Source: 1-14-2-50-31-20 sp964617555 (GTDB lineage Bacteria > Bacteroidota > Ignavibacteria > Ignavibacteriales > Melioribacteraceae). Taken from it: 64,000 nucleotides of DNA. Numbering within the stretch: position 1 is the first letter of the stretch; every line of letters begins with the position of its first letter. The stretch covers positions 60,952 to 124,951 of the forward strand of contig CAZTYP010000106.1 of the NCBI GenBank assembly GCA_964617555.1, in the 5' to 3' direction. Positions 1-7,670 of this stretch are shown piece by piece. Under the pieces are notes generated by a model. It searched no databases. It had not been told where the DNA came from and saw only the letters and a list, made by a program, of their open reading frames with translations. The position numbers were made by a program, and so were the translations under genes.

Positions 1-554
1 ACTTCAAATGTTTCTTCGCCAACAATAGAAAGAGTTGTATGAAGCAATAAATCGTAAACTTCGTTTATACCCCCTGAAGTTGTGTTTTCAATTGGAAGAA
101 CCGCATAGTCGGCTTCGCCTTTTTCAACGGCTTCCACAACTTCGGAAAAAAGTTTTTTGGAAACAAAATCCAATTCCTTATCGGTATATGCAAAATATTT
201 TTTAGATGCCAAATAACTGTATGCTCCTTCAATTCCTTGTATGGCAACGGTAATTCTTTCTTTGTTGTCGGAATCTTTTAAGGGATTGATTACAAAACTT
301 TGTTGTAATCTAACGGAGTCTTCAATTATTTCATAATAAACTTTTGTAAGAAAATGCGGATCAATACCTTTTTCTTTTCCCAATTTAATTAAGCGTTTTA
401 ATAATTCCTCCTCACGTTTTTCATCACGGATAGGATTGTTGGAAGCGTTTTTATCCTTTATTACATTTTTACTTAATTCCCGTCTTTTGGCAAGTAGCTC
501 AATAAGATGTGCATCAACATCGTTAATTTGTTTCCTCAAATCTTCAATACTCAT
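1..554 (-). CDS. pheA: Bifunctional chorismate mutase / prephenate dehydratase (P-protein), N-terminal part
   Basis: The reading frame starts at an ATG complementary to 552-554 and stays open to the window edge (184 codons), so the 3' end is missing. The protein begins MSIEDLRKQINDVDAHLIEL, typical of an AroQ-type chorismate mutase, with the conserved arginine/lysine-rich helix (LLAKRRELSKNVIKDK) over residues 1-90. A prephenate dehydratase start follows (AIQGIEGAYSYLASKKYF, then VLPIENTTSGGINEVYDLL). Such proteins convert chorismate through prephenate to phenylpyruvate for phenylalanine synthesis. The C-terminal ACT regulatory domain, if present, lies outside the window. It is transcribed away from the trp operon. 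I saw no Phe-rich leader peptide upstream. Confidence 0.9.
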   Translation of the reverse strand, partial: MSIEDLRKQINDVDAHLIELLAKRRELSKNVIKDKNASNNPIRDEKREEELLKRLIKLGKEKGIDPHFLTKVYYEIIEDSVRLQQSFVINPLKDSDNKERITVAIQGIEGAYSYLASKKYFAYTDKELDFVSKKLFSEVVEAVEKGEADYAVLPIENTTSGGINEVYDLLLHTTLSIVGEETFE

Positions 555-605
555 TTTTCGCCTTTGCAAATTGTTTCATAATAAAAAAGTAAAATTACTA
601 AATAA

Positions 606-640
606 TTGTTTCTAAAAAAATTCGTTTAAGTGTATATTTA
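606..640 (+). promoter_or_regulatory. Candidate promoter for the thioredoxin-like gene
   Basis: TTG at 606-608 and TATATTTA at 633-640 are separated by 24 bases. The second element resembles the Bacteroidota -7 box TAnnTTTG and recurs before trpL and before the M16 peptidase gene at 55277. Spacing is slightly long, so this is tentative. Confidence 0.25.
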
Positions 641-670
641 CAACTGATGTAAATTATTATTAAGGAGAAT

Positions 671-1228
671 ATGTCAGATACACCATCAAGTATGTTGCCG
701 TTGGGAACAAAAGCAAAAGATTTTTCTTTGTTCGATACGGTTTCGGAAAAAATTCTTTCACTTAATCAAATTAAAGGAGAAAAAGGGACACTGATAATGT
801 TCATTTGTAACCATTGCCCTTTTGTTAAACATGTTAATTCCGAATTGGTAAAACTTGCTAACGACTATAAGGAAAAAGGAATTGGTTTTATTGCAATAAG
901 CTCAAACGATGTTGTTCATTATCCCGACGATTCTCCCGTGTTGATGAAAGAGCAAGCAAAAAAACTCGGTTATCCTTTTCCGTATTTATATGATGAGACT
1001 CAAGAGGTTGCAAAAGCATACCATGCGGAATGTACTCCCGATTTTTTCTTTTTTGATTCCGAATTAAAATTGGTTTATCGCGGACAGTTGGACGATTCGC
1101 GTCCTGGAAATAATAAACCGGTTACCGGCAGCGATATAAGAGCGGCTATTGATGCCGTTCTTGCGGGAAAAGAGGTGAATCCCAATCAATATCCGAGTAT
1201 GGGATGTAATATTAAGTGGAAAAGATAA
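671..1228 (+). CDS. Thioredoxin-like / AhpC-TSA family protein
   Basis: A 185-residue protein with a redoxin/AhpC-TSA fold. The active-site motif is CNHCPFVKHV (Cys46 and Cys49), characteristic of a widespread subgroup of cytoplasmic thioredoxin-like proteins. A cis-proline segment CTPDFFFFD lies further on, and RGQLDDSRPGNNKPVTG near the C-terminus is also typical of the subgroup. There is no signal peptide, so it probably acts in the cytoplasm as a thiol-disulfide oxidoreductase or peroxiredoxin-like enzyme; the substrate is unknown. A good ribosome binding site (AAGGAG, 662-667) precedes the ATG, which is unusual in this window. A hairpin terminator follows directly. Confidence 0.85.
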   Translation: MSDTPSSMLPLGTKAKDFSLFDTVSEKILSLNQIKGEKGTLIMFICNHCPFVKHVNSELVKLANDYKEKGIGFIAISSNDVVHYPDDSPVLMKEQAKKLGYPFPYLYDETQEVAKAYHAECTPDFFFFDSELKLVYRGQLDDSRPGNNKPVTGSDIRAAIDAVLAGKEVNPNQYPSMGCNIKWKR

Positions 1229-1249
1229 AACCATTTATTATGGTTTTTT
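1227..1249 (+). terminator. Rho-independent terminator after the thioredoxin-like gene
   Basis: AAAACCAT (1227-1234) pairs with ATGGTTTT (1240-1247), with a 5-base loop and a T run. It begins at the stop codon. A second inverted repeat, AAAACAAC (1256-1263) with GTTGTTTT (1274-1281), lies just downstream. Confidence 0.6.
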
Positions 1250-1350
1250 AATTTGAAAACAACAAAATTTACCGTTGTTTTGGCAAATGAAATTATTAAA
1301 TTTTTCCTATCTTTAAAAAATTAAACTAAAGAAGTTTTATTATTACAAGA

Positions 1351-2934
1351 ATGTCTAAACAAACAAAAATATATTCGGCAACGGTTTTATTTATAATATT
1401 ATTGGTTGCAATAATTATTGTATCCGATTCGCAAACCGGATTTACGGAGCAATTAATATATTCCGCCACAGAAAAAATAAAAACCGAAATTACAAATTAT
1501 CTTAACCCGATTACGGTCGATATTCAAAAAGCGAAAAACGACAGAGAAAAAAATGTAATTGAATATACAAGTGAAATCGGGTTAAACAATTATTTTATCC
1601 CTTTTTTATCTAATCACCCCACAATTTATTCGGTTAAATATTTTGATAACGACGGCAGACAATATTTGCTTTATAAAGAGAAAAAGTCGTTTGTTTCTGC
1701 ATTTAGAATTGAGAAAAAATTTAATAACGAAGTTACTTGGAAACGTTGGGACGGTAATTTAAAAGAACTAAGTAAATGGAAAGAAAAAGTTCCCCGCGAT
1801 CCTATCAGACAAAATTGGAAACAATATTTTACCCAAGATATCATCCCGGATAGTATTTATTGGTTTGATTTAAAATCTTTTTATAACTCGTCATTCGGAG
1901 AATTAAATGCAATTACATTTTCCGGCACAAAAAAAAACAAAAATCTTTTCGGGCTGGCTATAGGAATTAAAATAAATGATATGCTCTCTCTAATACCGGA
2001 GTTAAATTTATATTCAAATCCAAAATTGTTTTTTATCAATCACAAGCAACACATCATTCCTATAATTATAGATGTAAAAGAAAGCATACGCAAAGAAGAT
2101 AGAGCTTTTACACGTGCAAACATTAAAGATTCTGTTGTAATCTCTTTTTGGGATAATTGGCAGGAATTAGGTCGGGATTCCGTTTCAACATTTATGTTGG
2201 AAATTAATAATCAACAATGGTGGGCTCAAATTGATAAAATAAATCTTAACTACAGCAAATTGCAACTCGGTGTTGTAATTTCAGAATCCGATTTAATTTT
2301 TGCCCATCTTTTTGATACTTACGTAATTATCTTTGTTATGTTGATTGTGCTTGTTATTATTACAATAATTTATTGGGTGAAAAAGAAAAAGAAAAACTCT
2401 ACAGAGAATGGAAAACTTACCGTTGAGGGGTTAAAAAAACTTCTTGAAAAAGGGGAGTCGGAATTCTTTGAATTAAAATCATCATTGCGATGGGACTATA
2501 GGGAAGAGCGTGTTAACAAAAAACTTGAAGAAGTGATAATCAAGTCAATCTCCGCATTTAATAACGCCAAAGGTGGATATCTGGTTATTGGTGTTGACGA
2601 CGATAATAATATTTTAGGTCTCGAGAAGGATTATGCAACACTTAAAAAACATAATTCGGATTATTTTGAACTTCATCTGCGCAATTTGATAAACGCCGCT
2701 TTTTCAGTCAGATTTACAGCTGGTAAAATTTCGATAAACTTTTTAACCATAGAAGGAAAAGAAATTTGTATTATCAAAATCGAGCAAGGAGATTATCCTT
2801 TGTTTTTGAAAACAACCGATAACAATGGGAATAAAATTGAAAAATTCTTTATCCGTAGTGGAAATTCTTCTCAACAAATAAAATCTCTTTCCGAAATTAA
2901 TAATTATATTAATGCTCGGTTTAATAAAAAATAA
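1351..2934 (+). CDS. Membrane sensor-like protein with C-terminal AlbA_2 (Schlafen-type) domain
   Basis: The 527-residue protein has a transmembrane segment at residues 9-25, an extracytoplasmic region of about 300 residues with no motif I recognise, and a second transmembrane segment at about 325-344 followed by a lysine-rich stretch. From about residue 356 to the end is an AlbA_2 domain. Its signature ESEFFELKSS starts at residue 369, followed by SISAFNNAKGGYLVIGVDDD and a C-terminal RSGNSSQQIKS segment. AlbA_2 domains are linked to nucleic-acid binding in regulators and Schlafen-like proteins. The architecture is that of a one-component transmembrane sensor with a nucleic-acid-binding output; the ligand and target are unknown. 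It ends 54 bases before the trp leader peptide on the same strand, so a link to trp regulation is possible but unproven. Confidence 0.75.
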   Translation: MSKQTKIYSATVLFIILLVAIIIVSDSQTGFTEQLIYSATEKIKTEITNYLNPITVDIQKAKNDREKNVIEYTSEIGLNNYFIPFLSNHPTIYSVKYFDNDGRQYLLYKEKKSFVSAFRIEKKFNNEVTWKRWDGNLKELSKWKEKVPRDPIRQNWKQYFTQDIIPDSIYWFDLKSFYNSSFGELNAITFSGTKKNKNLFGLAIGIKINDMLSLIPELNLYSNPKLFFINHKQHIIPIIIDVKESIRKEDRAFTRANIKDSVVISFWDNWQELGRDSVSTFMLEINNQQWWAQIDKINLNYSKLQLGVVISESDLIFAHLFDTYVIIFVMLIVLVIITIIYWVKKKKKNSTENGKLTVEGLKKLLEKGESEFFELKSSLRWDYREERVNKKLEEVIIKSISAFNNAKGGYLVIGVDDDNNILGLEKDYATLKKHNSDYFELHLRNLINAAFSVRFTAGKISINFLTIEGKEICIIKIEQGDYPLFLKTTDNNGNKIEKFFIRSGNSSQQIKSLSEINNYINARFNKK

Positions 2935-2945
2935 TGGAAATGGTT

Positions 2946-2980
2946 TTTGTGGAATAGTAAGATTTTATTACATATATTTA
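2946..2980 (+). promoter_or_regulatory. Candidate trp operon promoter
   Basis: TTTG at 2946-2949 and TATATTTA at 2973-2980 are separated by 23 bases, at the long end of Bacteroidota-type promoter spacing. The position is suitable for a short 5' leader before the leader peptide ATG at 2989. Tentative. Confidence 0.3.
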
Positions 2981-2988
2981 CAAACGTT

Positions 2989-3066
2989 ATGAAAAACTTT
3001 TTACAAATATCATCGAACAAAAGAAACAACAACTGGGCTTGGTGGCAGTATTATAATACTCCGTAG
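2989..3066 (+). CDS. trpL: trp operon leader peptide
   Basis: A 25-codon open reading frame (ATG 2989, TAG 3064-3066) too short for ordinary gene calling. Its sequence, MKNFLQISSNKRNNN followed by WAWWQYYNTP, has three Trp codons in four positions (3034-3036, 3040-3042, 3043-3045). It lies between a candidate promoter and a terminator placed just before trpE. The stop codon is only four bases before a segment (3070-3076) complementary to the terminator loop region. This is the layout of a ribosome-stalling leader peptide: scarce Trp-tRNA halts the ribosome on the Trp codons, and plentiful Trp lets it reach the stop. I see no Shine-Dalgarno sequence, which is common in this window. Confidence 0.85.
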   Translation: MKNFLQISSNKRNNNWAWWQYYNTP

Positions 3067-3127
3067 AAACTCAGTGAAAAAGATATAATTAATAAATTTT
3101 AATTTAGAACCCTTCTCAAACACTGAG
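3032..3127 (+). promoter_or_regulatory. trp attenuator: alternative pairing segments
   Basis: Three segments can pair in exclusive ways. Segment 1, ACTGGG (3032-3037, overlapping the first Trp codon), can pair with CTCAGT (3070-3075, one G-U), enclosing a smaller palindrome AGTATTATAATACT (3047-3060). Segment 2, CTCAGTG (3070-3076), can instead pair perfectly with CACTGAG (3121-3127), which takes the loop and the top three bases of the 3' arm of the terminator. A ribosome at the leader stop codon would cover segment 2 and allow termination. A ribosome stalled at Trp codons would leave segment 2 free to block the terminator. Pairings were read by eye; no energy calculation was made. Confidence 0.75.
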
Positions 3128-3138
3128 AAGGGTTTTTT
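3108..3138 (+). terminator. trp attenuator terminator
   Basis: AACCCTTCTC (3108-3117) pairs perfectly with GAGAAGGGTT (3125-3134) around a 7-base loop, followed by a run of T to 3138. It lies 22 bases before the trpE ATG and downstream of the leader peptide, so it serves to stop transcription before the structural genes. Confidence 0.88.
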
Positions 3139-3160
3139 ATTTTATGGAAAGTTAATTAGA

Positions 3161-4642
3161 ATGACAAAAGAAGAATTTATAAAACTCTCGAAAAGCTACA
3201 ATGTTATTCCGGTATATGAACGCATAACCGGCGATATGCTTACGCCGGTGCTTGCATATTTGAAACTCAGAAAAAATAATCAATTCTGTTTTTTGCTTGA
3301 ATCCGTTGAAGGCATAGGAAGACTGGCGCGATATTCGTTTATTGGAAGAGACCCGAGTAAAATCATTTCCAATCGCGGTAATCAATTAACAATTACATCA
3401 CCTAACAACGATACGGTAACCTTCACTGAAAATATTTTTACTTACCTGAAAAATGAAATCGCTTCATATAAATTCCCAATAATAAAAGACGTTCCGGATT
3501 TTACCGGCGGTATTGTCGGATATATAGGATACGAAAATATTTCACTCATTGAAGAGAAACTTGTTTTTGAAGAACATGAAAATTCGGAAACTCCCGATTC
3601 TATTCTCGGAATATTCAACACAATTATTGCTTTCGACCACTACAAACATCAATTGCTTCTCATCTCCAATGTCCATCTGGATAGTTCATCAAACATTGAT
3701 GCGGAATATGACAAAGCAAAAAAGAAGTTGAAAGAAATAAAAGAAGAACTTTCCAAACCTGTTCAATACAAGTCTGACTTTAAATTTAGCAGAAAAAAAG
3801 TAACTGATTCTTCCGATTCCTCTTTCGAAGAAATAGTAAAAAAAGCAAAACAAAACATTTACGATGGCGATATTTTTCAATTGGTTATTTCTAAGAGATT
3901 TACCGCATCGTACAAAGGAGACTTACTAAACCTCTACCGTGCATTGAGAATAATCAATCCGTCACCTTATATGTATTTCATGGAAATGCCCGAAGAAGTT
4001 ACGGTAATAGGAACATCACCGGAAGACTTAATTAAGGTTAGGGATCGAAAAGCATCCATACTTCCTATTGCGGGTACAAGAAAACGCGGAGCAACTGAGA
4101 AAAGAGATTTGGAACTTGAAGCAGAGTTACTTGCAGACCCTAAGGAAAAAGCGGAACACATCATGTTAGTCGACTTGGCACGCAACGATCTTGGAAGAGT
4201 TTGCGATTACAATACTGTTAAAATAAAAGAGTATATGAAAATCCATCGCTTCTCGCATGTAATGCATATAGTTTCAAGAGTAGAAGGGACTTTGAAGAAC
4301 AACAAGGATTGTATTGATGCCTTTACTGCCGCCTTCCCTGCCGGAACGGTTTCCGGTGCCCCGAAAATAAAGGCAATGGAGCTTATTCATCAATACGAAA
4401 AAAGTTTAAGAAATATTTATGCAGGCTCAGTCGGGTATATAGATTTTAGAGGCAACCTCGATATGTGCATCGCAATAAGAACCCTTTTTTCAATAAAGGA
4501 TAAAATACATTGGCAAGCCGGTGCAGGTATTGTTGCCGATAGTAAACCTGAATTGGAATATAAAGAGATTAACAACAAAGCGGCTGTACTGGTTAACGCA
4601 TTGAAATATGCTGAAATAATTGATGAACCAAACAAAGAGTAA
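3161..4642 (+). CDS. trpE: Anthranilate synthase component I
   Basis: A 493-residue chorismate-binding enzyme that makes anthranilate with ammonia supplied by TrpG, the first step of tryptophan synthesis. Visible family marks are the N-terminal LLES motif (residues 45-48), which forms part of the Trp feedback site in known TrpE proteins, LPIAGTRKRGATEKRDLELE, DLARNDLGRV, and the catalytic-end segments FPAGTVSGAPKIKAME and QAGAGIVADSKPE. Retention of LLES suggests feedback inhibition in addition to attenuation. It is first of seven trp genes, two bases before trpG, downstream of the attenuator. Confidence 0.96.
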   Translation: MTKEEFIKLSKSYNVIPVYERITGDMLTPVLAYLKLRKNNQFCFLLESVEGIGRLARYSFIGRDPSKIISNRGNQLTITSPNNDTVTFTENIFTYLKNEIASYKFPIIKDVPDFTGGIVGYIGYENISLIEEKLVFEEHENSETPDSILGIFNTIIAFDHYKHQLLLISNVHLDSSSNIDAEYDKAKKKLKEIKEELSKPVQYKSDFKFSRKKVTDSSDSSFEEIVKKAKQNIYDGDIFQLVISKRFTASYKGDLLNLYRALRIINPSPYMYFMEMPEEVTVIGTSPEDLIKVRDRKASILPIAGTRKRGATEKRDLELEAELLADPKEKAEHIMLVDLARNDLGRVCDYNTVKIKEYMKIHRFSHVMHIVSRVEGTLKNNKDCIDAFTAAFPAGTVSGAPKIKAMELIHQYEKSLRNIYAGSVGYIDFRGNLDMCIAIRTLFSIKDKIHWQAGAGIVADSKPELEYKEINNKAAVLVNALKYAEIIDEPNKE

Positions 4643-4644
4643 AA

Positions 4645-5211
4645 ATGAAAATATTAGTTATAGATAATTACGATTCCTTTACTTTTAATCTTGTACAACT
4701 TATCGGAAAGTTTACCGATGATATAATTGTAAAGCGAAACGATAAAATAATGCCGGATGAAATAAAAAAGATAAATCCCGATAAAATTGTAATATCTCCG
4801 GGTCCCGGTATTCCTAAAGATTCCGGAATATCCATAGAAGTTATAAAAACAATAGGAAAAAATACTCCTCTGCTAGGCGTTTGTCTTGGTCATCAAGCTA
4901 TCGGAGAAGTATTCGGAGCCAATATAATTAATGCTCCGGAATTAATGCACGGAAAATCTTCCGCAGTATTACATACCGCTCAAGGTATATTCAAAAACGT
5001 TCCACAAAATTTTAACGCCGGAAGATACCACTCGCTTATTATCGATTCATCTTCCGTTCCCGACGAATTGGAAATAACATCGCATACGGAAGATGGAATA
5101 ATAATGGGTATTAAACATAAGCAATACCCTATTGAGGGAATTCAATTTCATCCCGAATCAATTTTAACACCCGAAGGTGAAACAATAATTAAAAACTGGT
5201 TGGAACAATGA
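4645..5211 (+). CDS. trpG: Anthranilate synthase component II (glutamine amidotransferase)
   Basis: A 188-residue class I glutamine amidotransferase that supplies ammonia to TrpE. The nucleophile elbow is GVCLGHQAIG with Cys80. The remaining triad residues are in QFHPES near the C-terminus (His169, Glu171). Also visible are the N-terminal IDNYDSFTFNLVQ and the oxyanion-hole segment SPGPGIPKDSG. It overlaps trpD by four bases, indicating translational coupling. The protein is a stand-alone glutaminase, not fused to TrpD. A role as PabA for folate synthesis is also possible, since many bacteria share one subunit, but the context argues for tryptophan. Confidence 0.95.
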   Translation: MKILVIDNYDSFTFNLVQLIGKFTDDIIVKRNDKIMPDEIKKINPDKIVISPGPGIPKDSGISIEVIKTIGKNTPLLGVCLGHQAIGEVFGANIINAPELMHGKSSAVLHTAQGIFKNVPQNFNAGRYHSLIIDSSSVPDELEITSHTEDGIIMGIKHKQYPIEGIQFHPESILTPEGETIIKNWLEQ

Positions 5212-6227
5212 TTAAAAAAGTATTACAAAATATTCTTGAAGGAAAGAACCTTTCGTTTAAAGAAGCAACGAACACCGCTAATTTGTTGATGAACGGTAAG
5301 ATTAATAATTCGCAGATTGCGGCTTTGCTAACAGCACTTAAGTACAAAGAGGAAACACCTGAAGAGATAGCGGGCTTTGCAATGGCAATGCGAAACAACG
5401 GAATTAAAATCAGTTGTAACATTCACAATACAATTGACGTTTGTGGCACCGGTGGCGATAACTCCAATTCGTTTAATATCTCTACCGCAGTGGCTTTTGC
5501 GGTTGCCGGAGCAGGAGTAAACGTTGCGAAGCACGGCAACAGATCAATTACCAGCAAAAGCGGCAGTTCCGATGTTCTTTCGGAACTTGGTGTTAATATT
5601 GATTTAACACCCAATGAATCTGAAGAAGCATTAAAAAAAATCGGTGTGGCATTTCTCTTTGCACCAATCTATCATCCGGCAATGAAATATGCTGCACCTG
5701 TAAGATTGGAACTCGGTTTTAAAACAATTTTCAACATACTTGGTCCGCTTACAAATCCGGCGGATGTTACAAAACAAATGATTGGTGTATTCAACGAAAA
5801 AACAGCTTATAAAATGGCGGAAGCCGCTAATCTACTGGGGATGGAACGGGTGGCTTTTATTTGCACCAATGACCGATACGATGAAATTACATTAACGGAT
5901 TCTACAAAAGTAATCGAATTAAATAACTCGGAGATATCAACACAAACTATAACCGCATCAACATTTGGTTATGATACGATAGAGCTTTCCGAAATCGAAG
6001 GCGGAACTCCGTTTGATAATGCACAAATTATTCTTGATTTGTTTTCGAGCGGGGCAAGAACGACACACTTTAATGTTGTTGCCGCCAATACTGCACTGGC
6101 TCTTTATATATCCGGTAAATATTCATCGTTAAAACTTGCGCAAGAAGCGGCGGAAGATTCTCTTCTTTCAGGCAAAGCATTAAATAAATTAAACAAATTA
6201 ATCGAGTTCGGTAAAAACCATGAGTAA
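5208..6227 (+). CDS. trpD: Anthranilate phosphoribosyltransferase
   Basis: A 339-residue enzyme that joins anthranilate to phosphoribosyl pyrophosphate. The glycine-rich PRPP loop DVCGTGGDNSNSFNIST starts near residue 77, followed by VAKHGNRSITSKSGSSD around residues 107-121, both diagnostic. LGPLTNPA is also present. It overlaps trpG by four bases and trpC by eight, consistent with a tightly coupled operon. Length matches stand-alone TrpD enzymes. Confidence 0.96.
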   Translation: MIKKVLQNILEGKNLSFKEATNTANLLMNGKINNSQIAALLTALKYKEETPEEIAGFAMAMRNNGIKISCNIHNTIDVCGTGGDNSNSFNISTAVAFAVAGAGVNVAKHGNRSITSKSGSSDVLSELGVNIDLTPNESEEALKKIGVAFLFAPIYHPAMKYAAPVRLELGFKTIFNILGPLTNPADVTKQMIGVFNEKTAYKMAEAANLLGMERVAFICTNDRYDEITLTDSTKVIELNNSEISTQTITASTFGYDTIELSEIEGGTPFDNAQIILDLFSSGARTTHFNVVAANTALALYISGKYSSLKLAQEAAEDSLLSGKALNKLNKLIEFGKNHE

Positions 6228-7017
6228 TATTTTAGAAAATATTGTTGAGGTAAAACAAGACGAAGTGAAATTTCTGAGAAGTAATTTTACACTATCCCGA
6301 TTTTCAGATTATCAATTTTTTGATACTGAGTGTATTGATTTTACAAATGCTTTATCAACTAAGAATGAAATTTCAATTATTGCGGAAATAAAAAAAGCCT
6401 CTCCCTCAAAGGGAATTATCAGAAACGACTTCAATCACCTTGCTATAGCTGATGTTTACATGAGCAACGGAGCCGATGCAATCTCAGTTTTAACGGACAA
6501 GAAATTTTTCGAGGGTAATGTGAAATATTTGGAAGAAATTGCGAAGATGAAAAGCATCCCTTTATTAAGGAAAGATTTTATCATTGACGAATACCAAGTT
6601 TATGAAGCAAAAGCATACGGAGCCGATGCAATACTTTTGATATCGGAAATTCTATCCGCAAAACAAATAAACGAATTAACAAATGCCGCATACGAACTGG
6701 GAATGTCTGTTTTACTCGAAATGCACAGCGATAGTCAATTATCGAAGATTGATTTTTCACTAAATAAAATAATCGGAATTAACAACAGAGACCTAACAAC
6801 CTTTGTAACAAATATCAAAACAACCGGAAAGATTGCCGATAAACTCCCTTCCGATTCTATACTTGTTTCTGAATCCGGAATACAAAGCAATAACGATTTG
6901 GAATATCTGAAAACGGTAAATACCAATGCAATACTGGTCGGAGAACATTTTATGAAATCCGATGATATTAAAAAAGCCGTTTTGGAAATGAAGAAAAGTT
7001 GTAAAATAATAAACTAA
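6220..7017 (+). CDS. trpC: Indole-3-glycerol phosphate synthase
   Basis: A 265-residue TIM-barrel enzyme that closes the indole ring. IIAEIKKASPSKG (about residues 53-65) holds the conserved lysine and phosphate-contacting residues; PLLRKDFIIDEYQVYEAKAY, IGINNRDL and LVSESGI follow in family order. It is a single-domain protein, with TrpF encoded separately, unlike the fused enzyme of enteric bacteria. The ATG lies inside the end of trpD. A 26-base AT-rich gap separates it from trpF. Confidence 0.96.
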   Translation: MSNILENIVEVKQDEVKFLRSNFTLSRFSDYQFFDTECIDFTNALSTKNEISIIAEIKKASPSKGIIRNDFNHLAIADVYMSNGADAISVLTDKKFFEGNVKYLEEIAKMKSIPLLRKDFIIDEYQVYEAKAYGADAILLISEILSAKQINELTNAAYELGMSVLLEMHSDSQLSKIDFSLNKIIGINNRDLTTFVTNIKTTGKIADKLPSDSILVSESGIQSNNDLEYLKTVNTNAILVGEHFMKSDDIKKAVLEMKKSCKIIN

Positions 7018-7043
7018 ATTATATATATACTTAACGAGTTTCT

Positions 7044-7670
7044 GTGGCACTTAAAATTAAAATATGCGGAATAACAAGACTTAAAGATGCTCAACTATGC
7101 GTAGAATATGGGGTTGATGCAATCGGATTTGTATTTTATCGGAAAAGCAAACGATATATTACTCCTGATGAGGCATATAACATTGCAAAATCTCTACCGA
7201 TTTTCACTCACAAAGTTGGTGTATTTGTTAATGAAAGTTATAACGAAGTTAACAATATTGCAGAATCTGTAGGGCTTACGGCTGTACAGTTACACGGAAA
7301 TGAATCGCCGGAATATACAGCCGAAATTAAACATCCGGTAATTAAGGCTTTTGGAGTTGATAAAAATTTCGATTTTTCGCAAACAACTCAATACACCAAT
7401 TCCGCAATTTTATTAGATGTTAAAAACACTATGGAATACGGCGGTACGGGAAAATCGTTTGATTGGAAATTAATCCCCAAATCTATTAGAAACAGAGTAA
7501 TAGTTGCAGGCGGAATATCGGCACGAAATATTAAAAATATGTATAACACAATTGCTCCCTATGCGGTTGACCTTTCATCGTCTGTTGAGATTGAGCCCGG
7601 AATTAAGGACGCAAAGAAAATAATTGAGATAATGAATATTATAAAACAAATAAATAATAAAAATGAATAG
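7044..7670 (+). CDS. trpF: Phosphoribosylanthranilate isomerase
   Basis: A 208-residue TIM-barrel enzyme. KIKICGITRLKDA carries the general-base cysteine (Cys8), GVDAIGFVFYRKSKRYI follows, and LLDVKN holds the likely general-acid aspartate. AGGISARNI near the C-terminus binds phosphate in the family. The start is GTG at 7044; no better in-frame start fits the family N-terminus. It overlaps trpB by eight bases. Confidence 0.95.
   Translation: MALKIKICGITRLKDAQLCVEYGVDAIGFVFYRKSKRYITPDEAYNIAKSLPIFTHKVGVFVNESYNEVNNIAESVGLTAVQLHGNESPEYTAEIKHPVIKAFGVDKNFDFSQTTQYTNSAILLDVKNTMEYGGTGKSFDWKLIPKSIRNRVIVAGGISARNIKNMYNTIAPYAVDLSSSVEIEPGIKDAKKIIEIMNIIKQINNKNE

Noticed and set aside
65..247. A 60-codon minus-strand frame
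   Set aside because: It lies in another frame within the pheA fragment, which shows clear chorismate mutase and prephenate dehydratase motifs.
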